From the NCBI RefSeq assembly GCF_030646155.1, contig NZ_JAUTDN010000051.1:1-32800 (forward strand): a DNA stretch of 32,800 nt, given 5' to 3'. A program made the position numbers and the translations under genes. Within the stretch, counting starts at the first letter, position 1. Each line of letters starts with the position of its first letter. The notes under the pieces were generated by a model. That model did no database searches. It was not told where the DNA came from and saw only the letters and a program-made list of their open reading frames with translations. Origin of the DNA: Conexibacter sp. CPCC 205762 (lineage in GTDB: Bacteria > Actinomycetota > Thermoleophilia > Solirubrobacterales > Solirubrobacteraceae). Below, in pieces: positions 1 to 8,351 of this stretch.

Positions 1-1
1 C

Positions 2-55
2 GCCGCGCCCGCCGCGCCCGCCGCGCCCGCCGCGCCCGCCGCGCCCGCCACGCCC
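2..55. repeat. 9-bp tandem repeat inside the kinase gene
   Basis: Six consecutive copies of GCCGCGCCC (the last with one mismatch) encode Ala-Ala-Pro repeats just before the kinase ATP-binding domain. The array may continue left of the window. The unit is a multiple of three, so copy-number change keeps the frame and only alters linker length. Confidence 0.9.
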
Positions 56-370
56 CACGCGTCCGCCGCGCCCCAGCCGCCGGCGGAGGTCTCGCGCGCC
101 GTCTATCGGATCGCGCAGGAGTCGCTCACGAACGCCAGCCGCCACGGCGCCGGCTCGGCGCGGGTCGCGCTGACGCTCGGCCCCGACGCGCTGGAGCTGG
201 TCGTCACCAACCCGCTCGGCGCCGACGCCGGCCCCCGCCCCGGCGGCGGCCGCGGCATCGCCGGCATGCGCGAGCGCGCGACGCTGCTCGGCGGCTCGCT
301 GGACGCCGCCCGCGACGGCGACCGCTTCGAACTCCGCGCGCGCCTCCCCTACAGTCGGGCGCGGCGATGA
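2..370 (+). CDS. Sensor histidine kinase, C-terminal part (cut by window edge)
   Basis: This is the ATP-binding end of a NarL-type sensor kinase; the sensor and the phosphorylated histidine lie before the window. The frame reads through an Ala-Ala-Pro repeat, then the N-box (YRIAQESLTNASRHG, about residues 36-50 of the visible part) and a late glycine-rich G2-like box (GGGRGIAGMRER) typical of the HATPase_c domain. The canonical DxGxG box is not clear: the corresponding stretch reads VTNPLGADAGPRPGGGRG, as in several divergent actinobacterial kinases. Its stop codon overlaps the start of the next response regulator by four bases (ATGA), so the two are translationally coupled and should form a cognate pair. 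The signal sensed cannot be told from this fragment. Confidence 0.85.
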   Translation, partial: AAPAAPAAPAAPAAPATPHASAAPQPPAEVSRAVYRIAQESLTNASRHGAGSARVALTLGPDALELVVTNPLGADAGPRPGGGRGIAGMRERATLLGGSLDAARDGDRFELRARLPYSRARR

Positions 371-1044
371 GCGAGCGGATCCGGGTGATGCTGGTCGACG
401 ACGACCACCTGCTGCGCAGCGGCCTGCGCGCGATCCTCTCCAGCGACGAGACGATCGAGGTCGTCGGGGAGGCGGAGGACGGCCGCCTCGCGGTCCAGCG
501 CGGGCGTCACCTGCAGCCCGACGTGGTGCTGATGGACGTGCGCATGCCCGACCTCGACGGCATCGCCGCGACCGCCGAGCTGCTGGCGGCGGCGCCGCAG
601 ACGAAGGTGATCGTGCTGACGACCTTCGAGGTCGACGAGTACCTCTTCGGCGCGCTGCGGGCCGGCGCCAGCGGCTTCCTGCTCAAGCGCAGCTCGCCCG
701 AGCAGCTGATCGCCGCGATCCACGCCGTCGCCGACGGCGACGCGCTGCTGTCGCCCTCGGTCACGCGCCGCCTGATCGAGCGGGTCGCCGCCCAGCCGCT
801 GCTGCAGCACGGCGCCGACGCGCGCCTCGACGAGCTGACCACGCGCGAGCGCGAGGTGCTGGAGCTGGTCGCCCAGGGCCTCTCGAACGCCGAGATCGCG
901 GCCGCGCTGACGCTCGAGCGCACGACGATCAAGACGCACGTCCAGCGGGTCCTCGCCAAGCTCGGCGCGCGCAACCGCGTCGAGCTGGTGATCGCCGCCT
1001 ACGAGTGGGGCCTGATCGCTCCAGGCATGAAACGGCGCTCCTGA
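367..1044 (+). CDS. NarL/LuxR-family response regulator
   Basis: A 225-residue two-component regulator that should bind DNA when phosphorylated by the kinase encoded just upstream. The receiver domain covers about residues 5-120, with the acidic pocket DDD at 11-13, the phospho-acceptor Asp57 (LLMD-type stretch VVLMDVRMPD), the switch threonine in IVLTTFE and the conserved Lys in FLLKRSS. The C-terminal LuxR helix-turn-helix begins at LTTREREVLELVAQG and ends near KLGARNRVELV. The start is fixed by the four-base overlap with the kinase stop. All 22 arginines use CGN codons, in contrast to the next operon. Target genes are not evident; the transhydrogenase operon 126 bp downstream is one candidate but no shared site was recognised. 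Confidence 0.93.
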   Translation: MSERIRVMLVDDDHLLRSGLRAILSSDETIEVVGEAEDGRLAVQRGRHLQPDVVLMDVRMPDLDGIAATAELLAAAPQTKVIVLTTFEVDEYLFGALRAGASGFLLKRSSPEQLIAAIHAVADGDALLSPSVTRRLIERVAAQPLLQHGADARLDELTTREREVLELVAQGLSNAEIAAALTLERTTIKTHVQRVLAKLGARNRVELVIAAYEWGLIAPGMKRRS

Positions 1045-1170
1045 CGAGGGCAGGCTGGTTTCCTTTCGTATCGCCTGTCTCTATCCGAGGCAGCCGCGGC
1101 GGGGGAAACGCCCGTAGGATCACTGTTCTCAAAGCCGGAATGTCGTTTTCACGAGGAGTCTGAAATCTCG

Positions 1171-2700
1171 ATGCTCATCGGAGTGCCCCGCGAGACCAAT
1201 GCAGGGGAGACACGTGTCGCGGCGACCCCTGCGACGCTCAGACAGCTTGCGGGCCTCGGCTACGACGTCGTGGTCGAGGCGGGTGCCGGCGCGCTCTCCA
1301 GCTTCGGCGACGACGCGTACGCGGCGGCAGGCGGGACCGTCGGGACCGCCGAGCAGGCGTGGCAGGCCGACGTGGTGCTGCGCGTCAACGGGCCGACGGT
1401 CGAGGAGATCGCGAACCTGAAGGACGGCGCGACGATCGTGGCGCTGCTGCAGCCGGCGCTGAGACCGGAGCTGGTCGAGGCGCTCGCGCAGCGGCCGATC
1501 ACGGCGCTCGCGATGGACGCCGTCCCGCGCATCAGCCGCGCGCAGTCGCTCGACGTGCTCTCCAGCATGGCCAACATCGCCGGCTACCGCGCCGTGATCG
1601 AGGCCGCCCATGTCTTCGGCCGCTTCTTCACCGGCCAGGTGACCGCCGCCGGCAAGGTGCCGCCGGCGAAGGTCCTGATCGCCGGCGCCGGCGTCGCCGG
1701 CCTCGCCGCGATCGGCGCCGCCAACTCGCTCGGCGCGATCGTGCGCGCGACCGATCCCCGCCCCGAGGTCGCCGACCAGGTCAGATCGCTCGGCGGCGAG
1801 TTCATCTCCGTGATGGAGCTGGAAGTCTCCAGCGACGGCTACGCGAGAGCGACCGGCGAGGACTACAACCGCCTCGCCGCCGAGATGTACACGGAGCAGG
1901 CGAAGGACGTCGACATCATCATCACGACGGCCCTGATCCCGGGCCGCCCGGCGCCGAAGCTGATGACCGCCGAGCAGGTCGCGCTGATGAGACCGGGCTC
2001 GGTCATCGTCGACATGGCGGCCGCGATGGGCGGCAACGTCGAGGGCTCGGTCGCCGGCAAGGCGATCGTGACCGACAACGGCGTCACGATCATCGGCTAC
2101 ACCGACCTCGCCGGCCGTCTGCCCGCGCAGGCCTCGCAGCTCTACGGCACGAACCTCGTGAACCTGATGAAGCTGCTGACGCCGGAGAGAGACGGGCAGG
2201 TCGTGCTCGACTTCGAGGACGTCGTGCAGCGCTCGATGACGGTCGTCCGCGCCGGCGAGAGAACCTGGCCGCCGCCGCCGGTGCAGGTCTCCGCCGCGCC
2301 GGCCGCGAGAGCCGCGCCCGCGAGAGTCGAGGCGCCGGTCAAGGAGCCGCGGCCCGTGTGGGTCAGATACGCCGTGATCGCGGCGGGCTTCCTCGCGCTC
2401 TGGCTCGTGAACGCCTTCGCGCCCGACCCGCTGCCGAGCCACTTCACCGTGCTGATGCTCGCGATCGTCGTCGGCTACTACGTGATCGGCAAGGTCCACC
2501 ACGCGCTGCACACGCCGCTGATGTCGGTCACGAACGCGATCTCGGGCATCATCGTCGTCGGCGCGATCCTCCAGCTCGGCGAGCAGGACGACGCCAAGGT
2601 GCGGGTGCTCGCGACGGTCGCGATCCTGCTCGCGTCGATCAACGTCTTCGGCGGCTTCGCCGTGACCCGGCGCATGCTCGGCATGTTCAACAGAGGCTGA
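1171..2700 (+). CDS. pntA: NAD(P) transhydrogenase subunit alpha (fused form)
   Basis: Alpha subunit of the membrane transhydrogenase, which uses the proton gradient to move hydride from NADH to NADP+. The 509-residue length matches the fused E. coli-type PntA, so the NAD-binding domain I and the first membrane segments are in one chain. The N-terminal MLIGVPRET and the dinucleotide motif GAGVAG at residues 172-177 identify domain I. A Pro/Ala-rich linker lies at about 365-395, followed by four hydrophobic segments to the C-terminus. A clear ribosome site GAGGAG (1153-1158) sits 12 bases before the ATG. A TAGGAT hexamer at 1115-1120 could be a -10 box, without a convincing -35. pntB follows after three bases. 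Arginine is often encoded by AGA (at least eleven times). Confidence 0.95.
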   Translation: MLIGVPRETNAGETRVAATPATLRQLAGLGYDVVVEAGAGALSSFGDDAYAAAGGTVGTAEQAWQADVVLRVNGPTVEEIANLKDGATIVALLQPALRPELVEALAQRPITALAMDAVPRISRAQSLDVLSSMANIAGYRAVIEAAHVFGRFFTGQVTAAGKVPPAKVLIAGAGVAGLAAIGAANSLGAIVRATDPRPEVADQVRSLGGEFISVMELEVSSDGYARATGEDYNRLAAEMYTEQAKDVDIIITTALIPGRPAPKLMTAEQVALMRPGSVIVDMAAAMGGNVEGSVAGKAIVTDNGVTIIGYTDLAGRLPAQASQLYGTNLVNLMKLLTPERDGQVVLDFEDVVQRSMTVVRAGERTWPPPPVQVSAAPAARAAPARVEAPVKEPRPVWVRYAVIAAGFLALWLVNAFAPDPLPSHFTVLMLAIVVGYYVIGKVHHALHTPLMSVTNAISGIIVVGAILQLGEQDDAKVRVLATVAILLASINVFGGFAVTRRMLGMFNRG

Positions 2701-2703
2701 TCC

Positions 2704-4155
2704 ATGACTGATTCTCTCGTCATCGCCAGCATCGACTGGCACTCGGTCGCGACGGCCTCCTACATCGTCGCGGCGCTGCTGTTCATCCTCTCGCTCGCCG
2801 GGCTGTCGAGACACGAGTCGGCCCGTCAGGGCGTCGCGTTCGGCATCGCCGGCATGGCGATCGCGCTGGCCGCGACGATCGGCGTCGCGACCGAGCACGC
2901 CGAGGCGGTCGCCGTCGTCCTGCTCGTCGCCGCGGTCGCGATCGGCGCCACGATCGGCCTCTGGCGCGCTCGCGTCGTCGAGATGACCGGCATGCCGGAG
3001 CTGATCGCGCTGCTGCACAGCTTCGTCGGCCTCGCGGCCGTGCTGGTCGGCTGGAACGGCTACTTCTCCGTCGAGGACAACGCGGGGCAGACCGAGGTGC
3101 TCGGCTCGCTGCTGGACATCCACCACGCCGAGGTCTTCATCGGCATCTTCATCGGCGCGGTCACCTTCACCGGCTCGATCGTCGCCTACCTGAAGCTGTC
3201 GGCGAGAATCAGATCGGCGCCGTTGATGCTGCCGGGCAAGAACTACATCAACGTCGGCGCGCTCGGCCTGTTCGTCGTGCTGACGGTGATCTTCGTGATC
3301 TCGCCGAGCCTGCCGCTGCTGATCGCCGTCACGGTGCTCGCGCTCGCGCTCGGCTGGCATCTCGTCGCCTCGATCGGCGGCGGCGACATGCCGGTCGTCG
3401 TCTCGATGCTCAACTCGTACTCGGGCTGGGCCGCGGCGGCGTCGGGCTTCCTGCTCAACAACGATCTCCTGATCGTCACGGGCGCGCTCGTCGGCTCCTC
3501 CGGCGCCTACCTCTCCTACATCATGTGCCAGGCGATGAACCGCTCGTTCATCTCGGTGATCGCGGGCGGCTTCGGCATCGAGGCCCCGGCCTCGGCCGAC
3601 ACCGACTACGGCGAGCACCGCGAGATCGACGCGGCCAGCGCGGCCGAGCTGCTGACCGGCGCCAGCACGGTGATCATCACGCCCGGCTACGGCATGGCCG
3701 TCGCGCAGGCGCAGTACCCGGTGGCGGAGCTGACGCGTCAGCTGCGCGACCGCGGGATCGAGGTCCGCTTCGGCGTCCACCCGGTCGCCGGCCGCCTCCC
3801 GGGCCACATGAACGTGCTGCTGGCGGAGGCGAAGGTCCCGTACGACATCGTGCTGGAGATGGACGAGATCAACGACGACTTCGGCGAGACCGACGTCGTG
3901 CTCGTGATCGGCGCCAACGACACCGTCAACCCGGCCGCGACCGAGGACCCGACCAGCCCGATCGCCGGCATGCCGGTGCTGAAGGTGTGGGAGGCGAGCA
4001 ACGTGATCGTCTTCAAGCGCTCGATGGCCTCCGGCTACGCCGGCGTCCAGAACCCGCTGTTCTTCCGCGAGAACACGCAGATGCTGTTCGGCGACGCGAA
4101 GGCGAAGGTCGACGAGATCGTCGGCGCCCTCGCCGCCGACCGCGTCACCGCCTGA
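2704..4155 (+). CDS. pntB: NAD(P) transhydrogenase subunit beta
   Basis: Beta subunit of the proton-translocating transhydrogenase, carrying most of the membrane domain II and the NADP-binding domain III. The 483 residues are close to the usual length (about 460). Residues 15-285 hold a series of hydrophobic helices. Domain III starts near ELLTGASTVIITPGYGMAVAQ, which contains the NADP-binding GYGMAVAQAQ motif, and continues through RFGVHPVAGRLPGHMNVLLAEA, the GANDTVNPAA stretch and the KRSMASGYAGVQNPLF segment, all strongly conserved in PntB. It lies three bases after pntA and clearly forms one operon with it. The complex supplies NADPH, which fits the NADPH users further along the window (glutamate dehydrogenase and ferredoxin reductase), though no direct link is shown. 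Confidence 0.95.
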   Translation: MTDSLVIASIDWHSVATASYIVAALLFILSLAGLSRHESARQGVAFGIAGMAIALAATIGVATEHAEAVAVVLLVAAVAIGATIGLWRARVVEMTGMPELIALLHSFVGLAAVLVGWNGYFSVEDNAGQTEVLGSLLDIHHAEVFIGIFIGAVTFTGSIVAYLKLSARIRSAPLMLPGKNYINVGALGLFVVLTVIFVISPSLPLLIAVTVLALALGWHLVASIGGGDMPVVVSMLNSYSGWAAAASGFLLNNDLLIVTGALVGSSGAYLSYIMCQAMNRSFISVIAGGFGIEAPASADTDYGEHREIDAASAAELLTGASTVIITPGYGMAVAQAQYPVAELTRQLRDRGIEVRFGVHPVAGRLPGHMNVLLAEAKVPYDIVLEMDEINDDFGETDVVLVIGANDTVNPAATEDPTSPIAGMPVLKVWEASNVIVFKRSMASGYAGVQNPLFFRENTQMLFGDAKAKVDEIVGALAADRVTA

Positions 4156-4162
4156 GGTCCGC

Positions 4163-4642
4163 ATGCGGCGCCTCACCCTCACCCGTCCGCTCGTCTCGCT
4201 CGTCCTCGCCGCCCTGCTGGCGGCGGGGGCGGCGGGTGCCGCCGACGCCGCGAGACCGAAGTGCAGAGCCGGCTACGAGCTGAAGAAGAAGCGCGGCGCG
4301 TACAGATGCGTGCGCAGACCGAAGCAGCCGAAGCCGCCGAGAGACGCCGTCTACCCCAGCTCGATCGAGCTGATCGTCGCGACGCTCAAGGAGAGGCGCT
4401 TCGGCGCGACCGGCTTCATGAGATTCAGCGCGCCGGTCACCGGCACCGCCTACGGCAGCTGGATCGTCTCCAACGGGATCACGCGCGAGCGCTTCCCGTT
4501 CACGCTCAGACACATCACCAGAACCGACTACATGCCGTTCACGATCGGCTATCCGATCGAGACGGCGATCAGCGGCAAGGCCGTGACGGTGACGCTGGAG
4601 ATCGGCAGAGTCCGCTCCAACGCCGCCGCCGCGAAGCAGTGA
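4163..4642 (+). CDS. Small secreted protein of unknown function
   Basis: A 159-residue protein with an N-terminal export signal: Arg-Arg near the start, a hydrophobic stretch to about residue 25, and an AGAADAA cleavage region. The mature part begins with a Cys-x14-Cys loop (CRAGYELKKKRGAYRC), a short motif I associate with secreted proteins of Solirubrobacterales; the two cysteines could form a disulfide. The rest looks beta-rich, with no motif I can name. It starts seven bases after pntB and probably shares its transcript, which is odd for a transhydrogenase operon. Nine of its 19 arginines are AGA, none of them in the signal peptide. No function is proposed. Confidence 0.75.
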   Translation: MRRLTLTRPLVSLVLAALLAAGAAGAADAARPKCRAGYELKKKRGAYRCVRRPKQPKPPRDAVYPSSIELIVATLKERRFGATGFMRFSAPVTGTAYGSWIVSNGITRERFPFTLRHITRTDYMPFTIGYPIETAISGKAVTVTLEIGRVRSNAAAAKQ

Positions 4643-4664
4643 GGCGCGCGATACTGGGTCGCGC

Positions 4665-5354
4665 ATGAGCGACGCCCAGCATCCGCACGACGACCCCTCG
4701 GCCGCCGGCCTGCGGCGGCGGCTGCGCGAGCTGGCGGTGTTCGACGTCGAGCTGCCGGCGTTCGACCCGGCGAGCGCGCCGGAGCGGCCGGAGGAGCTGT
4801 TCGCCGCGTGGCTGGGCGGCGCGATCGACGCGGGCGTGCGAGAGCCGCACGCGCTCGTGCTCAGCACCGTCGACGGCGACGGCCGGCCGGACGCGCGGAC
4901 GCTGATCCTGAAGGGGATCGCCGACGGCGGCTGGGAGTTCGCGACCAGCCGCTCCAGCCGCAAGGGCCGCGAGCTGGAGGCCAACCCGTGGGCGGCGGCG
5001 GTCTTCCACTGGCGCGAGCAGGGGCGGCAGGTGCGGCTGCGCGGGCGGGTGCTCGACGCCGGCGCCGAGGCGAGCGCACGCGACTTCCTCGCCCGCTCGC
5101 CGTCGGCGCGGGCCGAGACGCTCGCGGGCAGCCAGAGCGCGCCGCTGCGCGATCCGGCCGAGGTCGAGACGGCCGTCGCCGAGGCGACCGAGGCGCTCGC
5201 CGCCGACCCGTCGCTGGTGGCGCAGCAGTGGGCGCTCTACCGCCTGCTGCCCGACGAGGTCGAGTTCTGGCAGGCCGACGCCGGCCGCCGCCACGTGCGG
5301 CTCCAGTACCGGCTGCTCGACGGCGCCTGGGAGCGGCGGCGGCTGTGGCCGTGA
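4665..5354 (+). CDS. pdxH: Pyridoxamine/pyridoxine 5'-phosphate oxidase
   Basis: An FMN enzyme that oxidises pyridoxamine or pyridoxine 5'-phosphate to pyridoxal 5'-phosphate, the last step of vitamin B6 salvage. The 229-residue protein has the PNPOx split-barrel core at about residues 60-150 (LVLSTVDGDGRPDARTLILK, then FATSRSSRKGRELEANP, then HWREQGRQVRLRG), which contains the FMN phosphate-binding Arg/Lys residues. It ends with the family's C-terminal dimerisation and substrate domain (RLLPDEVEFWQ to RRLWP). The start has no Shine-Dalgarno sequence, but GATACT lies at 4650-4655, nine bases before the ATG, so the message may be leaderless. The stop overlaps the GTG of the next gene by four bases. 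Confidence 0.93.
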   Translation: MSDAQHPHDDPSAAGLRRRLRELAVFDVELPAFDPASAPERPEELFAAWLGGAIDAGVREPHALVLSTVDGDGRPDARTLILKGIADGGWEFATSRSSRKGRELEANPWAAAVFHWREQGRQVRLRGRVLDAGAEASARDFLARSPSARAETLAGSQSAPLRDPAEVETAVAEATEALAADPSLVAQQWALYRLLPDEVEFWQADAGRRHVRLQYRLLDGAWERRRLWP

Positions 5355-5788
5355 GCGTCCCGGTCGATCTCGCCGACCCGCGCGGCTACCTCGCCGGGCG
5401 CTGGAACGTCGCGCGCGAGCTGCGCGACGGCGGCGAGACGGGGAGCTTCGAGGGCGTCGCCGTGTTCGCGCCCGACGCGGCCGGCAGCGGCCTGGTGTGG
5501 GACGAGGAGGGCGAGATCGCCTTCGGCGCGATGAACGGCCGCGCGCAGCGCCGCCTGCTGGTCGTGCCGGGTCCGGACGGCTGGGAGGTGCGCTTCGACG
5601 ACGGCCGCCCCTTCCACCCGCTCGACCTGACCAGCGCGCCGCGCCCCGTCCGCCACGACTGCGGCGAGGACCTCTACATCGGCCGCTTCGACCTGCACGC
5701 CGCCGGCGCCTTCGACGTCACCTGGACCGTCACCGGCCCGCGCAAGGACCAGCTGATCGTCAGCCGCTATCGGCGGCTTGCGCGCTGA
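5351..5788 (+). CDS. DUF6314 family protein
   Basis: A 145-residue cytosolic protein I recognise as the DUF6314 type from the ordered motifs GRWNVAREL, GSFEGVAVF, VRFDDGRPFHPLDL, HDCGEDLYIGRF and WTVTGPRKDQLIVSRYRR. It looks like a single beta-barrel and its biochemical role is not established as far as I know. The GTG at 5351 overlaps the pdxH stop (GTGA), suggesting coupled translation; an in-frame GTG two codons upstream (5345) is an alternative. Linkage to pdxH could mean a role related to the cofactor, but that is inference. A weak six-base hairpin overlaps its stop (5788-5804) and may end the transcript. Confidence 0.8.
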   Translation: MSVPVDLADPRGYLAGRWNVARELRDGGETGSFEGVAVFAPDAAGSGLVWDEEGEIAFGAMNGRAQRRLLVVPGPDGWEVRFDDGRPFHPLDLTSAPRPVRHDCGEDLYIGRFDLHAAGAFDVTWTVTGPRKDQLIVSRYRRLAR

Positions 5789-5845
5789 CCGCGGCGCTCG
5801 CGGTAGCGTGGTCGGCGGACCTGACGACGAAGGGGAGGGATCAGC

Positions 5846-6244
5846 GTGACGTTTCGCGAGGCGGTCGAGGCACGGGACCTGGCGGCGGTCGAGGCGATGC
5901 TCGCCGACGACGTCGTCTTCCGCAGCCCGGTCGCGTTCAAGCCGTACCCCGGCAAGGCGATCACGGCGGCGATCCTGCGCGCCGTGATCGAGGTCTTCGA
6001 GGACTTCCACTACGTGCGTGAGATCGGCGATGCCGACGGCGTCGACCACGCGCTCGTGTTCGAGGCGAGAGTCGACGGGCTGGCGATCACCGGCTGCGAC
6101 TTCCTCCGCTACGACGACGACGGCAGGATCGCCGACTTCATGGTGATGGTCCGCCCGCTGCGCGCCGCCGAGGCGCTCGCCGCGAGGATGACCGCGCGCT
6201 TCGAGCAGATCCAGCGGGCGGCGACGGGCGCTTCGCACGGCTGA
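5846..6244 (+). CDS. SnoaL-like / NTF2-fold protein
   Basis: A 132-residue single-domain protein of the SnoaL-like NTF2 cone fold. Visible support is the N-terminal pattern FREAVEARDLAAVEAMLADDVVFRSPVAFKPYPGK, typical of the opening helices and first strand, and the closing strand pair ALVFEARVDGLAITGCDFLRYDDDGRIADFMVMVRP. Such folds include isomerases, hydrolases and non-catalytic binding proteins, so the substrate cannot be named. The GTG start is chosen because the purine-rich ribosome site GGGAGGG lies a few bases upstream (about 5834-5840). TAGCGT at 5804-5809 could be its -10 box. It appears to be a single-gene unit. Confidence 0.78.
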   Translation: MTFREAVEARDLAAVEAMLADDVVFRSPVAFKPYPGKAITAAILRAVIEVFEDFHYVREIGDADGVDHALVFEARVDGLAITGCDFLRYDDDGRIADFMVMVRPLRAAEALAARMTARFEQIQRAATGASHG

Positions 6245-6331
6245 GGGGAGCGTCAGCGCGCAGTATCCGGCGCGTGACGATACGTGGCACCACCGATGCG
6301 GAACGGCCGATCGGGTGTCATCGTGCGCGGG

Positions 6332-7747
6332 ATGCGATCACTGCTCCTCGCGCTCGCGCTGGCCGCTGCCGGCGCAGGCGCCGCGGCCGGGACGGCCGCC
6401 GCGACCCAGGTCTCCTACGTCGACGGCGGCCAGATCTGGATCGCGACGCTCGACGGCGCCGCCAAGCGCTCGCTGTCGGGTCCCTCGCCGGACTCCTACA
6501 CCTGGTCGCAGGCGGCGCAGTCCGACGACGGCTACGTGATCGCCTACCGCTGGATCCCCGGCAACTTCGTGCTGACCGGCAACGCCGGCCAGGAGTGGGG
6601 CCCGGACGGCACGCCGCAGACCACGGGCGACAACGTCGCGCAGTACCTGACCGGCTCGACCGGCGACATCCTGCCGGTGCGGATGAACCTCGCTCCGGGC
6701 GGCAGGTTCTTCAACTACGGCTACTCGAACTACACCTACGGCTTCCCGGTCGGGACGCTCAAGACCGGCACTTGGCTGCGCGGCGTCAGCTGGGTGATCA
6801 GACCGGCCGACCTCTCCGACGTCGAGTGGCCCGGGATGGCGGGCAACCAGGTCGTCGGCGTGCAGGGCGGGCAGGTCGTGGTGCAGACCTCCGGCCCGAT
6901 GACGCCCATGGTGAGAGCGTGGCCGGGCTTCAGCGTCCCCGCCAGCTACGACGCCAACGGCGTCGACGCCTCGGCCGACGGCAAGGTCGTCGCGTTCGCG
7001 ATCGCGCCGCGCAGAGGCAGCGACCGCGGCGACGGCATCATCGCGATGCAGCCGGTCTCCGGCGGCCTCGGCGCCCAGCCGACCCCCGACGACGAGCTGA
7101 ACGGCTGCCTGCTGCCGGTCCAGGGCGACGCCGACGACGTCAACGTCTCCGGCGACGGCAGATGGATCGCCTGGCATGACGCGCGCGGCGTCGTCGTCGC
7201 GGGCGCGCCGGTCTGGTTCCCGTCGGCTGACGTGACGACCTGCAACCTCTCCTCGCCGGCGGTCGTGATCTCGGCGACCGGCACCTACCCGCAGCTCGGC
7301 GCCTCGACGGCCGCGACGCCGCCGGTGGTCCCGCCGCCCGGCGGCGGAGGCGGTGGCGGCGGCGGCGGTGGCGGCACGCCGACGAGACCGACGACGCCGA
7401 CGAGAACGACGCCCGGCAGCGGCGGCGGCGACACGCCCGGCGGCGGCTCGACCGCCGGCAAGCCGAAGGTGACCGTCGCCACGACGGTGAGAGCGGCGTC
7501 GCTGGCCAAGGGCCTGCCGCTGACGGTGAACGTCCCCGCGAGAGGCACCGTCACCGCGACCGCCAAGGTCGGCGGGACCGTGCTCGCGAAGACGACGAAG
7601 CAGGCGAAGAGAGCGGGCAAGCTGACGCTCTCGCTGAAGGCGTCGAAGAAGACCGCCGCCAAGCTCAAGCGCTACCGCGGCAAGACGCTCACGATCACGA
7701 TCAAGGCCCCGGGCGGGACGGTCGCGATCAGACGCAGACTGCGCTGA
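6332..7747 (+). CDS. Secreted beta-propeller-like protein with poly-Gly linker
   Basis: A predicted exported protein of about 470 residues. After the signal peptide (MRSLLLALALAAAGAGAAAG) come propeller-like repeats resembling TolB/WD40 blades: VSYVDGGQIWIATLDG, VDASADGKVVAFAIAP and VNVSGDGRWIAWHDARGVVVA, each with the Asp/Gly-rich turn expected of such blades. A run of twelve glycines and a Thr/Pro-rich stretch (near 7336-7450) link this to a basic C-terminal domain of about 100 residues (AKVGGTVLAKTTK to RRRLR), which looks like the small Ig-like domain ending many Solirubrobacterales surface proteins. Alternative in-frame starts are GTG 6284, ATG 6296 and GTG 6323; 6332 best fits a signal peptide. 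AGA codons are frequent. Ligand unknown. Confidence 0.72.
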   Translation: MRSLLLALALAAAGAGAAAGTAAATQVSYVDGGQIWIATLDGAAKRSLSGPSPDSYTWSQAAQSDDGYVIAYRWIPGNFVLTGNAGQEWGPDGTPQTTGDNVAQYLTGSTGDILPVRMNLAPGGRFFNYGYSNYTYGFPVGTLKTGTWLRGVSWVIRPADLSDVEWPGMAGNQVVGVQGGQVVVQTSGPMTPMVRAWPGFSVPASYDANGVDASADGKVVAFAIAPRRGSDRGDGIIAMQPVSGGLGAQPTPDDELNGCLLPVQGDADDVNVSGDGRWIAWHDARGVVVAGAPVWFPSADVTTCNLSSPAVVISATGTYPQLGASTAATPPVVPPPGGGGGGGGGGGGTPTRPTTPTRTTPGSGGGDTPGGGSTAGKPKVTVATTVRAASLAKGLPLTVNVPARGTVTATAKVGGTVLAKTTKQAKRAGKLTLSLKASKKTAAKLKRYRGKTLTITIKAPGGTVAIRRRLR

Positions 7748-7785
7748 CGTGAGAGTTCCGGCGCTCCCGCTGCGATAGTGCGCCG

Positions 7786-8346
7786 ATGGGCGCGATCGAC
7801 CTCTACTGGCTGCCGCTCGGCGCGGGCGGGCGGTTCGTGCGGCTCAACGGCCGTCTGTTCGAGACGGTCGTCGCCGCGCGCGAGCGGCGCCGCCCGCAGG
7901 CGCTCTTCCACAGCGCGCTGCGGATCGAGGCCGCCGGGGCGACGTTCGTCGTCGAGCAGACGCCGGCGTGGGGCGCGCACGACAGCGCCCGCGGTGTCGT
8001 CGTGGAAGGCCCGGTCGGCGCGCGCTGGGCGGGCCGCTGGCTGCTGTTCCGCTACGAGGTCCGCCGCTGGCGAGACGGCACGATCCCGGATCTCGCGGAG
8101 GCGGTCGAGAGCCCGCGGCGCGTGAGCGCTGAGGAGGACCGCGCTGCCCGCCTGCTGGAGCTGGTCGAGCAGCTGCCGACGCCGACGTGGGGGCGCGACG
8201 AGCTGCATACCGGCGAGATGTGGAACTCCAACTCGGTGATCGCCTGGCTGCTCGCGCGCAGCGGCGTCGACGCTGAGCGGATCTCGCCTCCGGCCGGCGG
8301 GCGCGCGCCCGGCTGGCGGGCCGGTTTGGTCGTCGCCGCGCGCTGA
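7786..8346 (+). CDS. Conserved hypothetical protein
   Basis: A 186-residue protein with no signal peptide or membrane segment and no family I can name with confidence. It opens with GAIDLYWLPLGAGGRFVRLNGRLFE, which suggests a first strand and a loop over a small ligand. In the C-terminal half, HTGEMWNSNSVIAWLLARSG resembles the core helix of papain-like NlpC/YiiX-type proteins, but the expected cysteine is replaced by Asn or Ser, so a catalytic role is doubtful. GATAGT at 7774-7779 lies six bases before the ATG and there is no Shine-Dalgarno, so the transcript may be leaderless. It stands alone between the propeller gene and the carboxypeptidase. Confidence 0.7.
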   Translation: MGAIDLYWLPLGAGGRFVRLNGRLFETVVAARERRRPQALFHSALRIEAAGATFVVEQTPAWGAHDSARGVVVEGPVGARWAGRWLLFRYEVRRWRDGTIPDLAEAVESPRRVSAEEDRAARLLELVEQLPTPTWGRDELHTGEMWNSNSVIAWLLARSGVDAERISPPAGGRAPGWRAGLVVAAR

Positions 8347-8351
8347 TCGCG

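Noticed and set aside
1115..1120. TAGGAT as a -10 box for pntA
   Set aside because: The hexamer is a good match but there is no -35 at the right spacing, so it is not listed as a separate promoter feature.
1129..4182. A 1017-codon open frame on the minus strand opposite pntA-pntB
   Set aside because: Its product is a low-complexity Arg/Asp/His/Val-rich chain without motifs. It is the expected antisense shadow of GC-rich codons, and the plus strand carries unmistakable transhydrogenase genes.
5788..5804. Hairpin ACCGCG/CGCGGT as a terminator
   Set aside because: Only six base pairs and no U-tract; such short stems arise often in sequence this GC-rich. Mentioned only as weak.
7336..7377. Possible frameshift or assembly error at the poly-Gly run
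   Set aside because: The frame stays open on both sides and leads into a sensible linker and C-terminal domain.
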